A DNA stretch of 59,147 nucleotides, taken from Pseudomonadota bacterium. GTDB lineage: Bacteria; Pseudomonadota; Gammaproteobacteria; Steroidobacterales; Steroidobacteraceae. Positions 8,239 to 16,724 of this stretch are shown here, in pieces. Numbering within the stretch: position 1 is the first letter of the stretch; each line of letters opens with the position of its first letter. The position numbers and the translations under genes are program-made. Under the pieces are notes generated by a model. That model was not told the origin of the DNA. It did no database searches and saw only the letters and a list, made by a program, of their open reading frames with translations. The stretch lies in NCBI GenBank assembly GCA_023433705.1, contig JAEYUC010000023.1:1-59147 (forward strand), given 5' to 3'.

Positions 8239-9261
8239 ATGATCTCCTTTCTCCTGCTCGCCACGATCTTCGTCACGGCGCAGGCGAATGCGGCGAGCCC
8301 GGACTACCTCGCGCGCCCCGACGTGCGCGAGTTCATCGAGTCGATGCGCGAGGAACATGGCATCGAGACCGCGTACCTCGAGCGCGCGTTGCGCGCGGTG
8401 CGTTACCAGCCGACGGTCATCCGGCTCACGACGCCGGTGCCGAGCTCGGCGCCGTCACCGGCGCGCTCGTATGCGAATTACCGCTCCAGATTCCTCACGC
8501 CGGACCTGATCGCCGCCGGCACGAAGTTCTGGACCGAACACGAGGAATACCTGGATCGCGCCGAGCAGGAATACGGCGTTCCGCCGGAACTGATCCTCGG
8601 CATCATCGGCGTCGAAACCCGTTACGGGCAGAACACGGGCTCGTTCCGCGCCATCGACGCGCTCGCGACGATCGCCTTCGACGGCGCGCGCCGACAGGAT
8701 TTCTTCCGCAACGAACTGAAGGAACTGCTGCTGCTGGCGCGCGAGAAGCAGGTCGATCCGCTGGCCTTCAAGGGCTCGTACGCCGGCGCCGTGGGGCTGC
8801 CGCAGTTCATGCCGTCGAGTTATCGCCGCTACGCCATCGATTTCGACGGTAACGGCGAGATCAACCTGCGTGCGAGCGCACCCGATGCCATCGGCAGCGT
8901 CGCGAACTACATGCGCGAATTCGGCTGGATCCCGGGCGAGGCGCCGAAGGCGCCCGTGCGACTGCTCCCGGGCAGCGAAAGCGACCTGATCAGCGGGCTC
9001 GATCGCGTGCACGACGTGCTCGAAGCGCAGCTCAAAGGCGTGGTGTTCTCGGGCCGCGAGCCGCCGGCCGGGCCGATTTCCATTTTCGAACTGCCGACGC
9101 CGGGCAAACCCTCGAAGTACTACGCGGGCTTCAACAACTTCGAGGTCGTCACGCGTTACAACCGCTCCACGTTCTACGCGTCCGCGGTGCTCGAGCTGGC
9201 GGAGGCGATCCGCAAGGCGCGCGGGCAGGAGCTGCAGGTCGCATCGGTCACCGATCCCTGA
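8239..9261 (+). CDS. mltB: Lytic murein transglycosylase B family protein
   Basis: 340 aa from MISFLLLATIFVTAQANAAS, a signal peptide. The SLT_2/MltB fold is clear: PPELILGIIGVETRYGQNTG near 118-137 contains the catalytic Glu, followed by ALATIAFDGARRQDFFRNEL, FKGSYAGAVGLPQFMPSSYRRYAIDFDGNG near 180-210 and VANYMREFGW. These enzymes cleave the MurNAc-GlcNAc bond of peptidoglycan with formation of 1,6-anhydroMurNAc in the periplasm. There is no obvious lipobox, so it is probably a soluble periplasmic form. Its last codons overlap the end of the convergent GH43 gene by 14 nt. The upstream frame extension is rejected because the signal peptide starts here. Confidence 0.92.
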   Translation: MISFLLLATIFVTAQANAASPDYLARPDVREFIESMREEHGIETAYLERALRAVRYQPTVIRLTTPVPSSAPSPARSYANYRSRFLTPDLIAAGTKFWTEHEEYLDRAEQEYGVPPELILGIIGVETRYGQNTGSFRAIDALATIAFDGARRQDFFRNELKELLLLAREKQVDPLAFKGSYAGAVGLPQFMPSSYRRYAIDFDGNGEINLRASAPDAIGSVANYMREFGWIPGEAPKAPVRLLPGSESDLISGLDRVHDVLEAQLKGVVFSGREPPAGPISIFELPTPGKPSKYYAGFNNFEVVTRYNRSTFYASAVLELAEAIRKARGQELQVASVTDP

Positions 9262-11272
9262 TCGCGAACCGTACTCCGTCGCTGCCGTCCGGCAGCGGAC
9301 CGGTGCTGTCCGCGACGATGCGGCGTGTCGCCGGATCGATTCGCAGGAAGCGGTGGGTCGCGAGTGACATGAGCACGAGATCGCCGTTCGGCGTCTCTAT
9401 CCACTGAAAGGACTCCGCGTCGCCGGGCGCATTGCGGGTCAAAGTCGCGCTGCCGTCGGCCGCGATGCTCAAGAATTTCTTCTTGTATTCGAGCGCCACG
9501 CGGCCGAGTTTCATGTCGCGCACGCGCAAGCCGGTTGGCGCGGCGGCATTGAGTGCGTCGCCATCGACCGCGAGGCCATGAGTCGCGCCGACCGACCCGA
9601 ACCGGACGACCTGACCGAAGGGAATGGGCCGCATCAGCCCGCGCGGATGCGGCTGCTCGACCGTGAACGAATCGAACGCCGCGGTCCCGCCATTGCCACC
9701 CGCGGTGTTGAACGCGAACAGCGAATAACGAATGCCCTGGAACGTGCCGAGCTGGAACACCATCGTGAACGGCTCGCCGAGCGGCAGGTAGTTCTTCCCA
9801 TCGACCGAATACGAAAACGTCGCGCGCTCGGTGATGAAGTCGCAGTCCGCGCGCAGCCAGATCTTCGTGGCGTCGAGCTCGCGCCGTTGCGTGCTCTCGG
9901 TGAGGTCATCGAATTGAGCGATGCGGGTCTTGCCATCCACGCGCTCGACACCGATCCACGCGTATGGCCGGTTGAACAACGCGAGTCCCGCCACGTCTCC
10001 GTCGCGCAGCGCGGAAGTATCGAGCACGGCGACGGGCGAGGAACGCGGCCCGATCGAACGCTGCGTGAGCGTGTTGCGCGCATCCCAGAGACTCGTGGCC
10101 GGAAGCGCCGTCAGGCGCAGATGCCCGTCGCCAAGCGTCCATGCACTATCCACCGGCACGTGATTCCACTGCCACACGTTCGCGAGCCGCGGCCCCGAGA
10201 AATCGTCGTTGCGCTCGTAAGGCACCGTCACCGGCTGCGGCTGCGCCGTCTTGGGCTTCACCCACGTGCGCGGTGTGCGCTGCAGATTCCCGGGCAATCC
10301 GAAGTACGGCCAGCCGTCCTTCCACGTGATTGGCGACAGCGCGGTGAGACGGCCCACCGAGTTGTAATCGATCATCGAGAAACCCCACCACTCGCCGAGC
10401 GGCGTCTGGATGATTCCGCCCTGGTGCAGCGAAAGCGTTCCGGTGAGTTTCGGATTTCCCGGCCGGATCACGAACGGCTTGCTGCGCGCCCACGCGTCCG
10501 CGAGCCGATTGCCCTGCGGCAGCCCGAAGTCCTCGTCGATGCTGATCGCCTGGTTGACCTCGTACGGCCCTTCCGGCTTGTCGGCGCGCGCCGCGGGCAT
10601 GCGCATGCGCCCGGCGTACCACGCACTCACGATGAAGTACTTGCCGTCTATCTTGTAGAAGTGCACGCCTTCGCCCATGCCGGCGGTCTCGGGAATGATC
10701 TCGCGCTCCGTCTCGGGGATGATGTCGTCGAGCGTGTCGTTGAGCTGGGCGAACTTGATGCCGCGATAACCCCAGATCGCGTAGACCTTGCCGTCGTCGT
10801 CGAATAGCACCGACAGATCGTGCAGCGCGCGTTTCATGGAGCGGTGCTGCCATGGCCCGCGCGGGTCCTTCGCGCTGAAGATCTGCGTGGTGTGCCGGTT
10901 CACGTTGCTGAAGATGTAGAACGTGCCGTCGTGATAGCGGAACGACGGCGCCCAGATTCCCTGGCCATAGACGTTCTTGCCATCCTCGAGGCGGAACTCC
11001 GGGCCCAGGTCCAGGCGCTGCATCGCGTAGCTCATGAACTCCCAGTTCACGAGATCCTTCGAACGCAGCACGGGCAGACCGGGCATCGAATGCATCGTCG
11101 TACCGGTGAGGTAGAAGTCCTCGCCCACGCGGATCATGTCCGGGTCGGAGAACTCCTCGTAGAAGAGCGGATTGGTGAAGGTTCCGTTGCCGTTGTCCGG
11201 CGTCCAGGTCTGCGCGCGCGCGGCCAGCGAACACGCCAGCAGCGCGAGACTCACGATCGATAGAAGTCGCAT
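9248..11272 (-). CDS. Secreted family 43 glycoside hydrolase
   Basis: 674 aa from MRLLSIVSLALLACSLAARAQ, a signal peptide, with a GGGGGTGA ribosome binding site. The five-blade propeller of GH43 is marked by FSDPDMIRVGEDFYLTGTT near 38 (general-base Asp), DLSVLFDDDGKVYAIWG near 150 (pKa-modulating Asp) and GMGEGVHFYKIDGKYF near 200 (general-acid Glu). From about 360 to 560 follows a beta-sandwich typical of GH43 C-terminal domains (RNDDFSGPRLANVWQWNHVP, then LRADCDF). The family attacks arabinofuranosyl or xylosyl side chains and beta-xylans. Export suggests action on polymer or long oligomers. The last 90 residues are an extra domain of unknown role. It is divergent from the metalloprotease. 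Confidence 0.92.
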   Translation of the reverse strand: MRLLSIVSLALLACSLAARAQTWTPDNGNGTFTNPLFYEEFSDPDMIRVGEDFYLTGTTMHSMPGLPVLRSKDLVNWEFMSYAMQRLDLGPEFRLEDGKNVYGQGIWAPSFRYHDGTFYIFSNVNRHTTQIFSAKDPRGPWQHRSMKRALHDLSVLFDDDGKVYAIWGYRGIKFAQLNDTLDDIIPETEREIIPETAGMGEGVHFYKIDGKYFIVSAWYAGRMRMPAARADKPEGPYEVNQAISIDEDFGLPQGNRLADAWARSKPFVIRPGNPKLTGTLSLHQGGIIQTPLGEWWGFSMIDYNSVGRLTALSPITWKDGWPYFGLPGNLQRTPRTWVKPKTAQPQPVTVPYERNDDFSGPRLANVWQWNHVPVDSAWTLGDGHLRLTALPATSLWDARNTLTQRSIGPRSSPVAVLDTSALRDGDVAGLALFNRPYAWIGVERVDGKTRIAQFDDLTESTQRRELDATKIWLRADCDFITERATFSYSVDGKNYLPLGEPFTMVFQLGTFQGIRYSLFAFNTAGGNGGTAAFDSFTVEQPHPRGLMRPIPFGQVVRFGSVGATHGLAVDGDALNAAAPTGLRVRDMKLGRVALEYKKKFLSIAADGSATLTRNAPGDAESFQWIETPNGDLVLMSLATHRFLRIDPATRRIVADSTGPLPDGSDGVRFAIRDR

Positions 11273-11474
11273 GAAGTTCACCCCCGTCAATCCCGGGAAG
11301 TCTAGGGGCTGACGATTCGGCTCATGATGCGAACATCCTGGACCTCCATATGCATACGGTTATGGTTCAGGCGGCGCTGAAAATATAAGGGAATGGATGG
11401 CTGGCCCCGCCTCGGCGCGGCTCGTATGATGGCTTCCAACTACCGAACCGCCCAAAGAGGCGGAGGAGCCGAGG

Positions 11475-14400
11475 GTGGGTACAGGGAGAGGTCTCGTCGC
11501 GGCGCTGCTTGCGCTCGCGCTTTCGGCGGTAGTGTCAGCGGCCGACCGGCCGCACATTCGATTCGCCGAGAAGATTACGGTAAACGCGGGCACGGCCCAG
11601 ACGCAGTTCGACGCGTATGGCCGCCGGTTCGAACTGAACCTTCAGAGCAATGACCGCGCACTTGCACGGCTACGACTCAAACAAGGCCGTGCAATTTCCG
11701 GAACCCGCCTGTGGCGCGGCACGCTCGAAGGCCAGGCGGGCACGTGGGTGCGCCTGACCGAGCGCAATGGCGCGAGCGAAGGCGTGATCTGGGATGGCCG
11801 CGACCTGTACGTCGTCACCCGCTATGGGAACGTGGCCGATTCGCTGGGCGTGCCGCTGGCGGCCCGGCCGGACGAGACGGTGATCTTCCGGCTGTCGGAT
11901 GCCACCAATCTCCTGCCCGACGCCTACTGCGGCAACGCGCCATCGCCGGACGGCCTCGCGCCGAACAACGCGCTCGTACAGTACCGCAACATGGTCACGG
12001 AACTGCAGGTGCGGACGCAGGCGATCTCCGTGTCCACGATGCAGATCGATCTCTCGATGATCGGCGACAGCGCGTTCGCGAGCAGTTACGGCGACCCGAT
12101 CGCCCAGATGCTCGCGAGCTACAACATCGTCGACGGTATCTACGCCGAGCAGCTGGGGCTGGTGATCGTTCCGTCGGAAGTCAGGGTGGTGCCCGCGGCC
12201 GGTGATCCGTTCACGTCGACCGTTCCGACGACGCTGCTTGGACAGCTCTCTACCTACCGGCAGAACACTCCCGCCGTGGCCGCGACCGGAGTCACGCACC
12301 TGTTCACCGGCAAGGATCTCGACGACGACGTGGCCGGCATCGCGCGCCTGGACGGCGCGTGCACCGACAGCGACGCCGTGTCGCTCACGGAGGGATGGCT
12401 GGGCACCTTGTCCAGCGCACTCGTGATGGCGCACGAGCTCGGCCACAACTTCAGCGCCGTTCACGATGGATCCGGCGCCTGCGCGGGAGTTTCGGACGAC
12501 TACCTCATGTCGCCGACCCTCAACGGCAGTCAGCAGTTTTCCCAGTGCAGCATCGATGCGATCAGCTCGTTCCTGGCGCGGGCGTCGTGTGTCACGCCGG
12601 CTATCTACTCGCAGGTCGAGCTGCCGCAGACGCCGATCGCGTTGTTCGGCGAGCGCGAGATGCCGCTGATCGTGCCCTTCGAACTGCACTCCACCGGCTC
12701 GCGCGCGGTGAACGACGTGAGGCTGGACGTGCGCATGCACGACAGTTTCACGCTCACGGCGACGACCCCGGGCGTGACCTGCGCGCCGGCCACTCCCGGC
12801 CTGAGCTGCGATGTTGGCCCGATCGCCGCCGGCGCGACGAAACTCGTCGAGCTCACGTTCCTGCCCGGCCAGTCCGGCGGATTCACGTTCGAGGGAACGG
12901 TCTCCGCGTCCAACAATCACAACACGCGCAACAATCAGCAGAGCGGCTCAATAAGCATCCTGAACAACATCGATGCGTCGGTATCGGTCACGACTTCCGT
13001 CCCGACGGCGATGTTCGGCGACATGGTGGACGTCACGCTGACGGTAAGTTCCTTGCGGTCGGGCACGGTACGCAATGTACGCGTGGGTGTTTACGGTGGC
13101 GGCCTGCGCGGCGAATCGGCCACGATGCCGGCGGGTGTCACATGCGAGTTCGATGCCGTGAATGCCGGGCAGACGTTCTGCATCGTGGGCGACATCCCCG
13201 GCGGTGAGACCCGCACGATCGTCGTGCATTCGAGAGCGTCACAGGTCGGCAATGCCTTGCAGGGTACCGCGTACCTGAGCGTGGACAACGACGCGGAGTA
13301 TTCGAACAACACCGACTATTTCCCGATGACCGTGGCCGCGGTGCACGACGTCGGGCTCGTGGACCTCTCGTCATCGGATCCCGTGCAATTCAACATGCCG
13401 TACGAATACCGCGCGAACGTGGTTTCCTTCGGTTCGCAGCCCGTGGACGGTGTGCGCCTCGACATCAACCTGTTCATGCAGGATACGGCCGCGCTCGAGG
13501 ATGTCAGCTCGGTGACGGTCGGTGGAAATGCCTGCACCCGCCTCGCGAACTGGCACTACGAGTGCCTCGTCGGCACGATGGCGGCGGGGGAGAGCCTGCC
13601 GCTTTCGGTACGGGGTGTCGCCACGCGCTTGGGCGAAGTGCGCGTCGGTGTGCGGGCATACGCGAACGTCAACGACAATACCTCCAATGACCAGACCGAC
13701 CGTGGCTGGATCGTGCGCTACGGACTCGACGCCTCGATCAACTTCGCCAGCCAGATGCCCCTCGTCCAGGGACGGGAGGAGCATTCCCAGATTGCCGTTT
13801 GGTCGAATGGAACCCAGGTCGCGAACGACGCCGTGATGATCGTCGAAATGCCGCCGCAGGTACGATTCACGCGGTTCGACCTGTACAACGCGCCGACGAC
13901 GAGCTGCGAGCTCGTCGATCCCCAGCACCTGCGCTGCACGCTCGACATTCCGCCGAACAGTTCGTTCCAGAGCGTGGGCTACTCCGTTATCAGCGACGTG
14001 CCGGGTGCCTACCGGGCGAGCGCCACGGTCACGTTGTCGGGAGACGAAAATCCCAACAACGATCGGGTCGAGTTCCCGGTGAACGTGGCGAGCGCAATCG
14101 ACGTCGGGGTGCGTATCACGGAGGAGCTGCCCGAATACCTGGTCGTCGATCGCGAGGTGACGGTTCCGCTGGAAGTGTTCGCCGGTCCCAATTCCGTCGC
14201 GAACGTCGCGTTCAACGTGTACACGAACACGGGTTCCGATCTCGTCTCGATGTCGGTGAGCAGCGGAAGCTGCGCGCGCATCGACGCGCGGCGCTTCGAG
14301 TGCGAACTGGGAACTCTCGCCGCGAATGCCACGGTGACGGCCTCGACGGTAGTCAGGGCCACCGGGACCTCGGGTTCGACGAGCATCAACGCGAACGTCT

Positions 14401-15014
14401 CCGCGCCGGGCGAAAATGGGCTGAACCCCAATTACGCATCCCGCAGCATGCACCTGGCGCCGGTGGGCGATGCGCTGCTCGAGATCGACACCACCGCGGT
14501 CCAGGCGACGGCGGGAACCCAGTTCGATCTGCCGGCCATCAGGATCCGACGCGTGGGTGAGGTCGCCGACGCCAGGCTCACGGTCACCTTGCCGGCCGGA
14601 TTGACGTTCATATCCTTGTCCGGGTCTTACATGATCTGCTCGGGCACGACCACGCTCGAGTGCGAGCTGCCGACGTGGTGGCCCGAGAACCAGTCCCTCC
14701 AGGTGAACTTCCGGGTGAATCCCACCGTGGCCGGCAGCTTCGCCGTCACCGCGCGCGTTTCGGCCGTGAACGATTTCACGAATGCGAACGATGAAGGCAG
14801 CATCGCCGTCACCGTGAATCCCGCGCAGACAGCTCCGCCCGTGAATCCGCCCCCGACTTCCGGCGGAAGTGGTGGCAGCGGAAGCAAGAGCGGCGGCGGC
14901 GGCCGGATCGAGTGGCCGGTCACAATCTTGTTAGGGCTGATGCTCCTGTATCGACAGCGGTGGGCCGGATTGCACCCGCCGCGTGCGCGATTACGTCAGA
15001 AGAGGGCCTTTTAG
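11475..15014 (+). CDS. Large secreted reprolysin-like zinc metalloprotease with DUF11/CARDB-type repeats and C-terminal anchor
   Basis: 1179 aa from a GTG with GGAGGAG upstream. The N-terminus is a signal peptide (VAALLALALSAVVSA), then a propeptide-like region. The protease domain covers about 185-375 with the metzincin motif HELGHNFSAVHD near residue 320 (three His ligands in HExxHxxxxxH order, Glu as base) and a Met-turn in DDYLMSP. From about 385 to 1125 run roughly six Ig-like repeats, each with a buried Cys pair and an N-N-xx-N turn, resembling DUF11/CARDB modules. The end is Pro, then Gly/Ser-rich (GGSGGSGSKSGGGG), a hydrophobic helix (PVTILLGLMLLY) and a basic tail, like a GlyGly-CTERM sorting signal. 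It probably degrades extracellular protein. Confidence 0.9.
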   Translation: MGTGRGLVAALLALALSAVVSAADRPHIRFAEKITVNAGTAQTQFDAYGRRFELNLQSNDRALARLRLKQGRAISGTRLWRGTLEGQAGTWVRLTERNGASEGVIWDGRDLYVVTRYGNVADSLGVPLAARPDETVIFRLSDATNLLPDAYCGNAPSPDGLAPNNALVQYRNMVTELQVRTQAISVSTMQIDLSMIGDSAFASSYGDPIAQMLASYNIVDGIYAEQLGLVIVPSEVRVVPAAGDPFTSTVPTTLLGQLSTYRQNTPAVAATGVTHLFTGKDLDDDVAGIARLDGACTDSDAVSLTEGWLGTLSSALVMAHELGHNFSAVHDGSGACAGVSDDYLMSPTLNGSQQFSQCSIDAISSFLARASCVTPAIYSQVELPQTPIALFGEREMPLIVPFELHSTGSRAVNDVRLDVRMHDSFTLTATTPGVTCAPATPGLSCDVGPIAAGATKLVELTFLPGQSGGFTFEGTVSASNNHNTRNNQQSGSISILNNIDASVSVTTSVPTAMFGDMVDVTLTVSSLRSGTVRNVRVGVYGGGLRGESATMPAGVTCEFDAVNAGQTFCIVGDIPGGETRTIVVHSRASQVGNALQGTAYLSVDNDAEYSNNTDYFPMTVAAVHDVGLVDLSSSDPVQFNMPYEYRANVVSFGSQPVDGVRLDINLFMQDTAALEDVSSVTVGGNACTRLANWHYECLVGTMAAGESLPLSVRGVATRLGEVRVGVRAYANVNDNTSNDQTDRGWIVRYGLDASINFASQMPLVQGREEHSQIAVWSNGTQVANDAVMIVEMPPQVRFTRFDLYNAPTTSCELVDPQHLRCTLDIPPNSSFQSVGYSVISDVPGAYRASATVTLSGDENPNNDRVEFPVNVASAIDVGVRITEELPEYLVVDREVTVPLEVFAGPNSVANVAFNVYTNTGSDLVSMSVSSGSCARIDARRFECELGTLAANATVTASTVVRATGTSGSTSINANVSAPGENGLNPNYASRSMHLAPVGDALLEIDTTAVQATAGTQFDLPAIRIRRVGEVADARLTVTLPAGLTFISLSGSYMICSGTTTLECELPTWWPENQSLQVNFRVNPTVAGSFAVTARVSAVNDFTNANDEGSIAVTVNPAQTAPPVNPPPTSGGSGGSGSKSGGGGRIEWPVTILLGLMLLYRQRWAGLHPPRARLRQKRAF

Positions 15015-15070
15015 CCCCCGTTTCGCTGGCACGCGGATTGCTCCCATCCACTCGACACCGGAGTGGATAC

Positions 15071-15496
15071 ATGACGAAGGAAGACATCACGCTTATCCAG
15101 CGGAGCTGGCACACGATAGAACCTGTGAAGCGCGTCGCAGCCGAGCTCTTCTATGTGAAATTGTTCGAGCTCGATCCGACGCTGAAACTGCTGTTCAGCG
15201 ACGACCTGAAACTGCGCGAACAGAAGTTCATGCAGCTCATGGACGCGACGATCAACGGACTGGAGCGCGCCGACGTGCTCATGCCCGCGGTCCGCGAGCT
15301 CGGCATCCGCCATCCCTTGTTCGGCGACAGCGACGAGCACCACGGCACCGTGGCCGCGGCGTTGATGTGGACCCTGGAGAAGTGCCTGCGCAAGGACCTG
15401 ACGCCCGCGCTCAAATCCGCCTGGATCAAGACCATCGGGGTCTTGTCGCAAAACCTCCGCACCACGCCGTGGATCGCCGAGCCGCAGGCCGCCTGA
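15071..15496 (+). CDS. Single-domain bacterial haemoglobin (globin)
   Basis: 141 aa. The start is MTKEDITLIQRSWHTIEPVKRVAAELFYVKLFELDPTL, the classic A-to-C helix opening of bacterial haemoglobins. The proximal haem His is in ELGIRHPLFGDSDEHH (F helix, about residue 80). AALMWTLEKCLRKDLTPALKSAWIKTIGVLS forms the G/H helices. There is no reductase domain, unlike flavohaemoglobin. Such proteins bind O2 or NO and often serve NO detoxification with an external reductase. It lies between the metalloprotease and the DegP-like gene, all on the + strand, with gaps of 56 and 79 nt. Confidence 0.9.
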   Translation: MTKEDITLIQRSWHTIEPVKRVAAELFYVKLFELDPTLKLLFSDDLKLREQKFMQLMDATINGLERADVLMPAVRELGIRHPLFGDSDEHHGTVAAALMWTLEKCLRKDLTPALKSAWIKTIGVLSQNLRTTPWIAEPQAA

Positions 15497-15575
15497 GCGC
15501 GAAGCCTCGCATGGGTTGAATTTTTCGGCGGGATTTCTATCTTGCGGGTCTTTCCGGCCGAACGGGCACCCCAGG

Positions 15576-16688
15576 ATGAACCCGCGCAATCGAATCGTAT
15601 CGCTGCTGCTTGCCGCGGCGCTGATCTGCACCGACTTCTTCGCAACGGGGTGCATGCAGCGCGTCGAGGCCGCCCCGCGTCCCGTCACGCCTCGCGGGCA
15701 ACTGACCGTCGAGGAAAAGTCGAACATCGACGTGTTCGAGACCTGGAAGGGTTCGGTGGTGTTCATCACCACGAGCGAACGCGTCGTGGACTTCTGGACG
15801 CGCGACGTGCTGAACGTGCCGCGCGGCACGGGTTCGGGATTCGTGTGGGACGATCAGGGACACATCGTCACGAACATGCACGTCATCGCGGGCGCGGCGA
15901 CGGCCACCGTCAAGCTGGACGACGGCAGCGACTATCCCGCTTCGCTGGTCGGCGTGAGCCCGACCCACGACATCGCGGTGCTGCGGATCGAGGCGCCGGG
16001 CAAGCGCCTGGTGCCAGTGGCGATCGGCACGAGCGATGACCTGCGCGTCGGGCAGCAGGTCTTCGCGATCGGCAATCCATTCGGACTCGACTGGACCCTG
16101 ACCACGGGCATCGTGTCCGCGCTGGGCCGCTCGCTCGACAACGAACGCGGCGTGATCCGCCACCTGATCCAGACGGACGCTGCAATCAATCCGGGAAATT
16201 CCGGCGGGCCACTGCTCGACAGCGCGGGGCGCCTCATCGGCGTGAACACCGCTATCTACAGCCCCTCCGGTGCGAACGCGGGCGTGGGTTTCGCGGTGCC
16301 GGTGGATACGGTGAACCGCGTCGTGCCGCAGATCATCACGCACGGCCACTACTCACCGCCGAGTCTCGACGTCGAAGCCGATGACACGCTGAGCCGCGCG
16401 GTCAAGCGACAGCTCGGTATCGAAGGCGTCGCGGTGCTGCGCGGCGCCGCGCCGTTCCGCGGTGCGCGACTCGGCGCGCGCAACCTGGTCGTGCCCGGCG
16501 ACGTCATTCTCGCGATCGAGGGCAAGAAGGTGCGGACCGCCGCGCAACTCGCCGCGATCCTCGACGACTACAAGGTCGGCGGCGAGGTGACCGTCGACGT
16601 CTGGCGCGAAGGGAAGCAGGTGCAGTTGCGCGCGAAGCTCAAGGCGTCGGATTCGGATTCACGGCGCGGCAGGTCGTCTGTGCTCTAG
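15576..16688 (+). CDS. DegP/HtrA-like serine protease with PDZ domain
   Basis: 370 aa. The N-terminus MNPRNRIVSLLLAAALICTDFFATGCM has a lipobox-like FATGC, so it may be a lipoprotein rather than a soluble periplasmic enzyme. Residues about 55-260 are a trypsin-like S1C protease with His in VTNMHVIAG, Asp in THDIAVLRI and Ser in INPGNSGGPLLD. Residues about 275-355 form one PDZ domain (NLVVPGDVILAIEGKKVRTAAQLAAIL). The family degrades misfolded envelope proteins. One PDZ domain and the short length resemble DegS or DegQ-short types. It converges with the HNH gene 36 nt away; palindrome copy 3 lies just beyond the spacer, inside the HNH end. Confidence 0.9.
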   Translation: MNPRNRIVSLLLAAALICTDFFATGCMQRVEAAPRPVTPRGQLTVEEKSNIDVFETWKGSVVFITTSERVVDFWTRDVLNVPRGTGSGFVWDDQGHIVTNMHVIAGAATATVKLDDGSDYPASLVGVSPTHDIAVLRIEAPGKRLVPVAIGTSDDLRVGQQVFAIGNPFGLDWTLTTGIVSALGRSLDNERGVIRHLIQTDAAINPGNSGGPLLDSAGRLIGVNTAIYSPSGANAGVGFAVPVDTVNRVVPQIITHGHYSPPSLDVEADDTLSRAVKRQLGIEGVAVLRGAAPFRGARLGARNLVVPGDVILAIEGKKVRTAAQLAAILDDYKVGGEVTVDVWREGKQVQLRAKLKASDSDSRRGRSSVL

Positions 16689-16724
16689 TTCCACCGAGAC
16701 GATCGGGCAGATGGAGGTCAGCTC

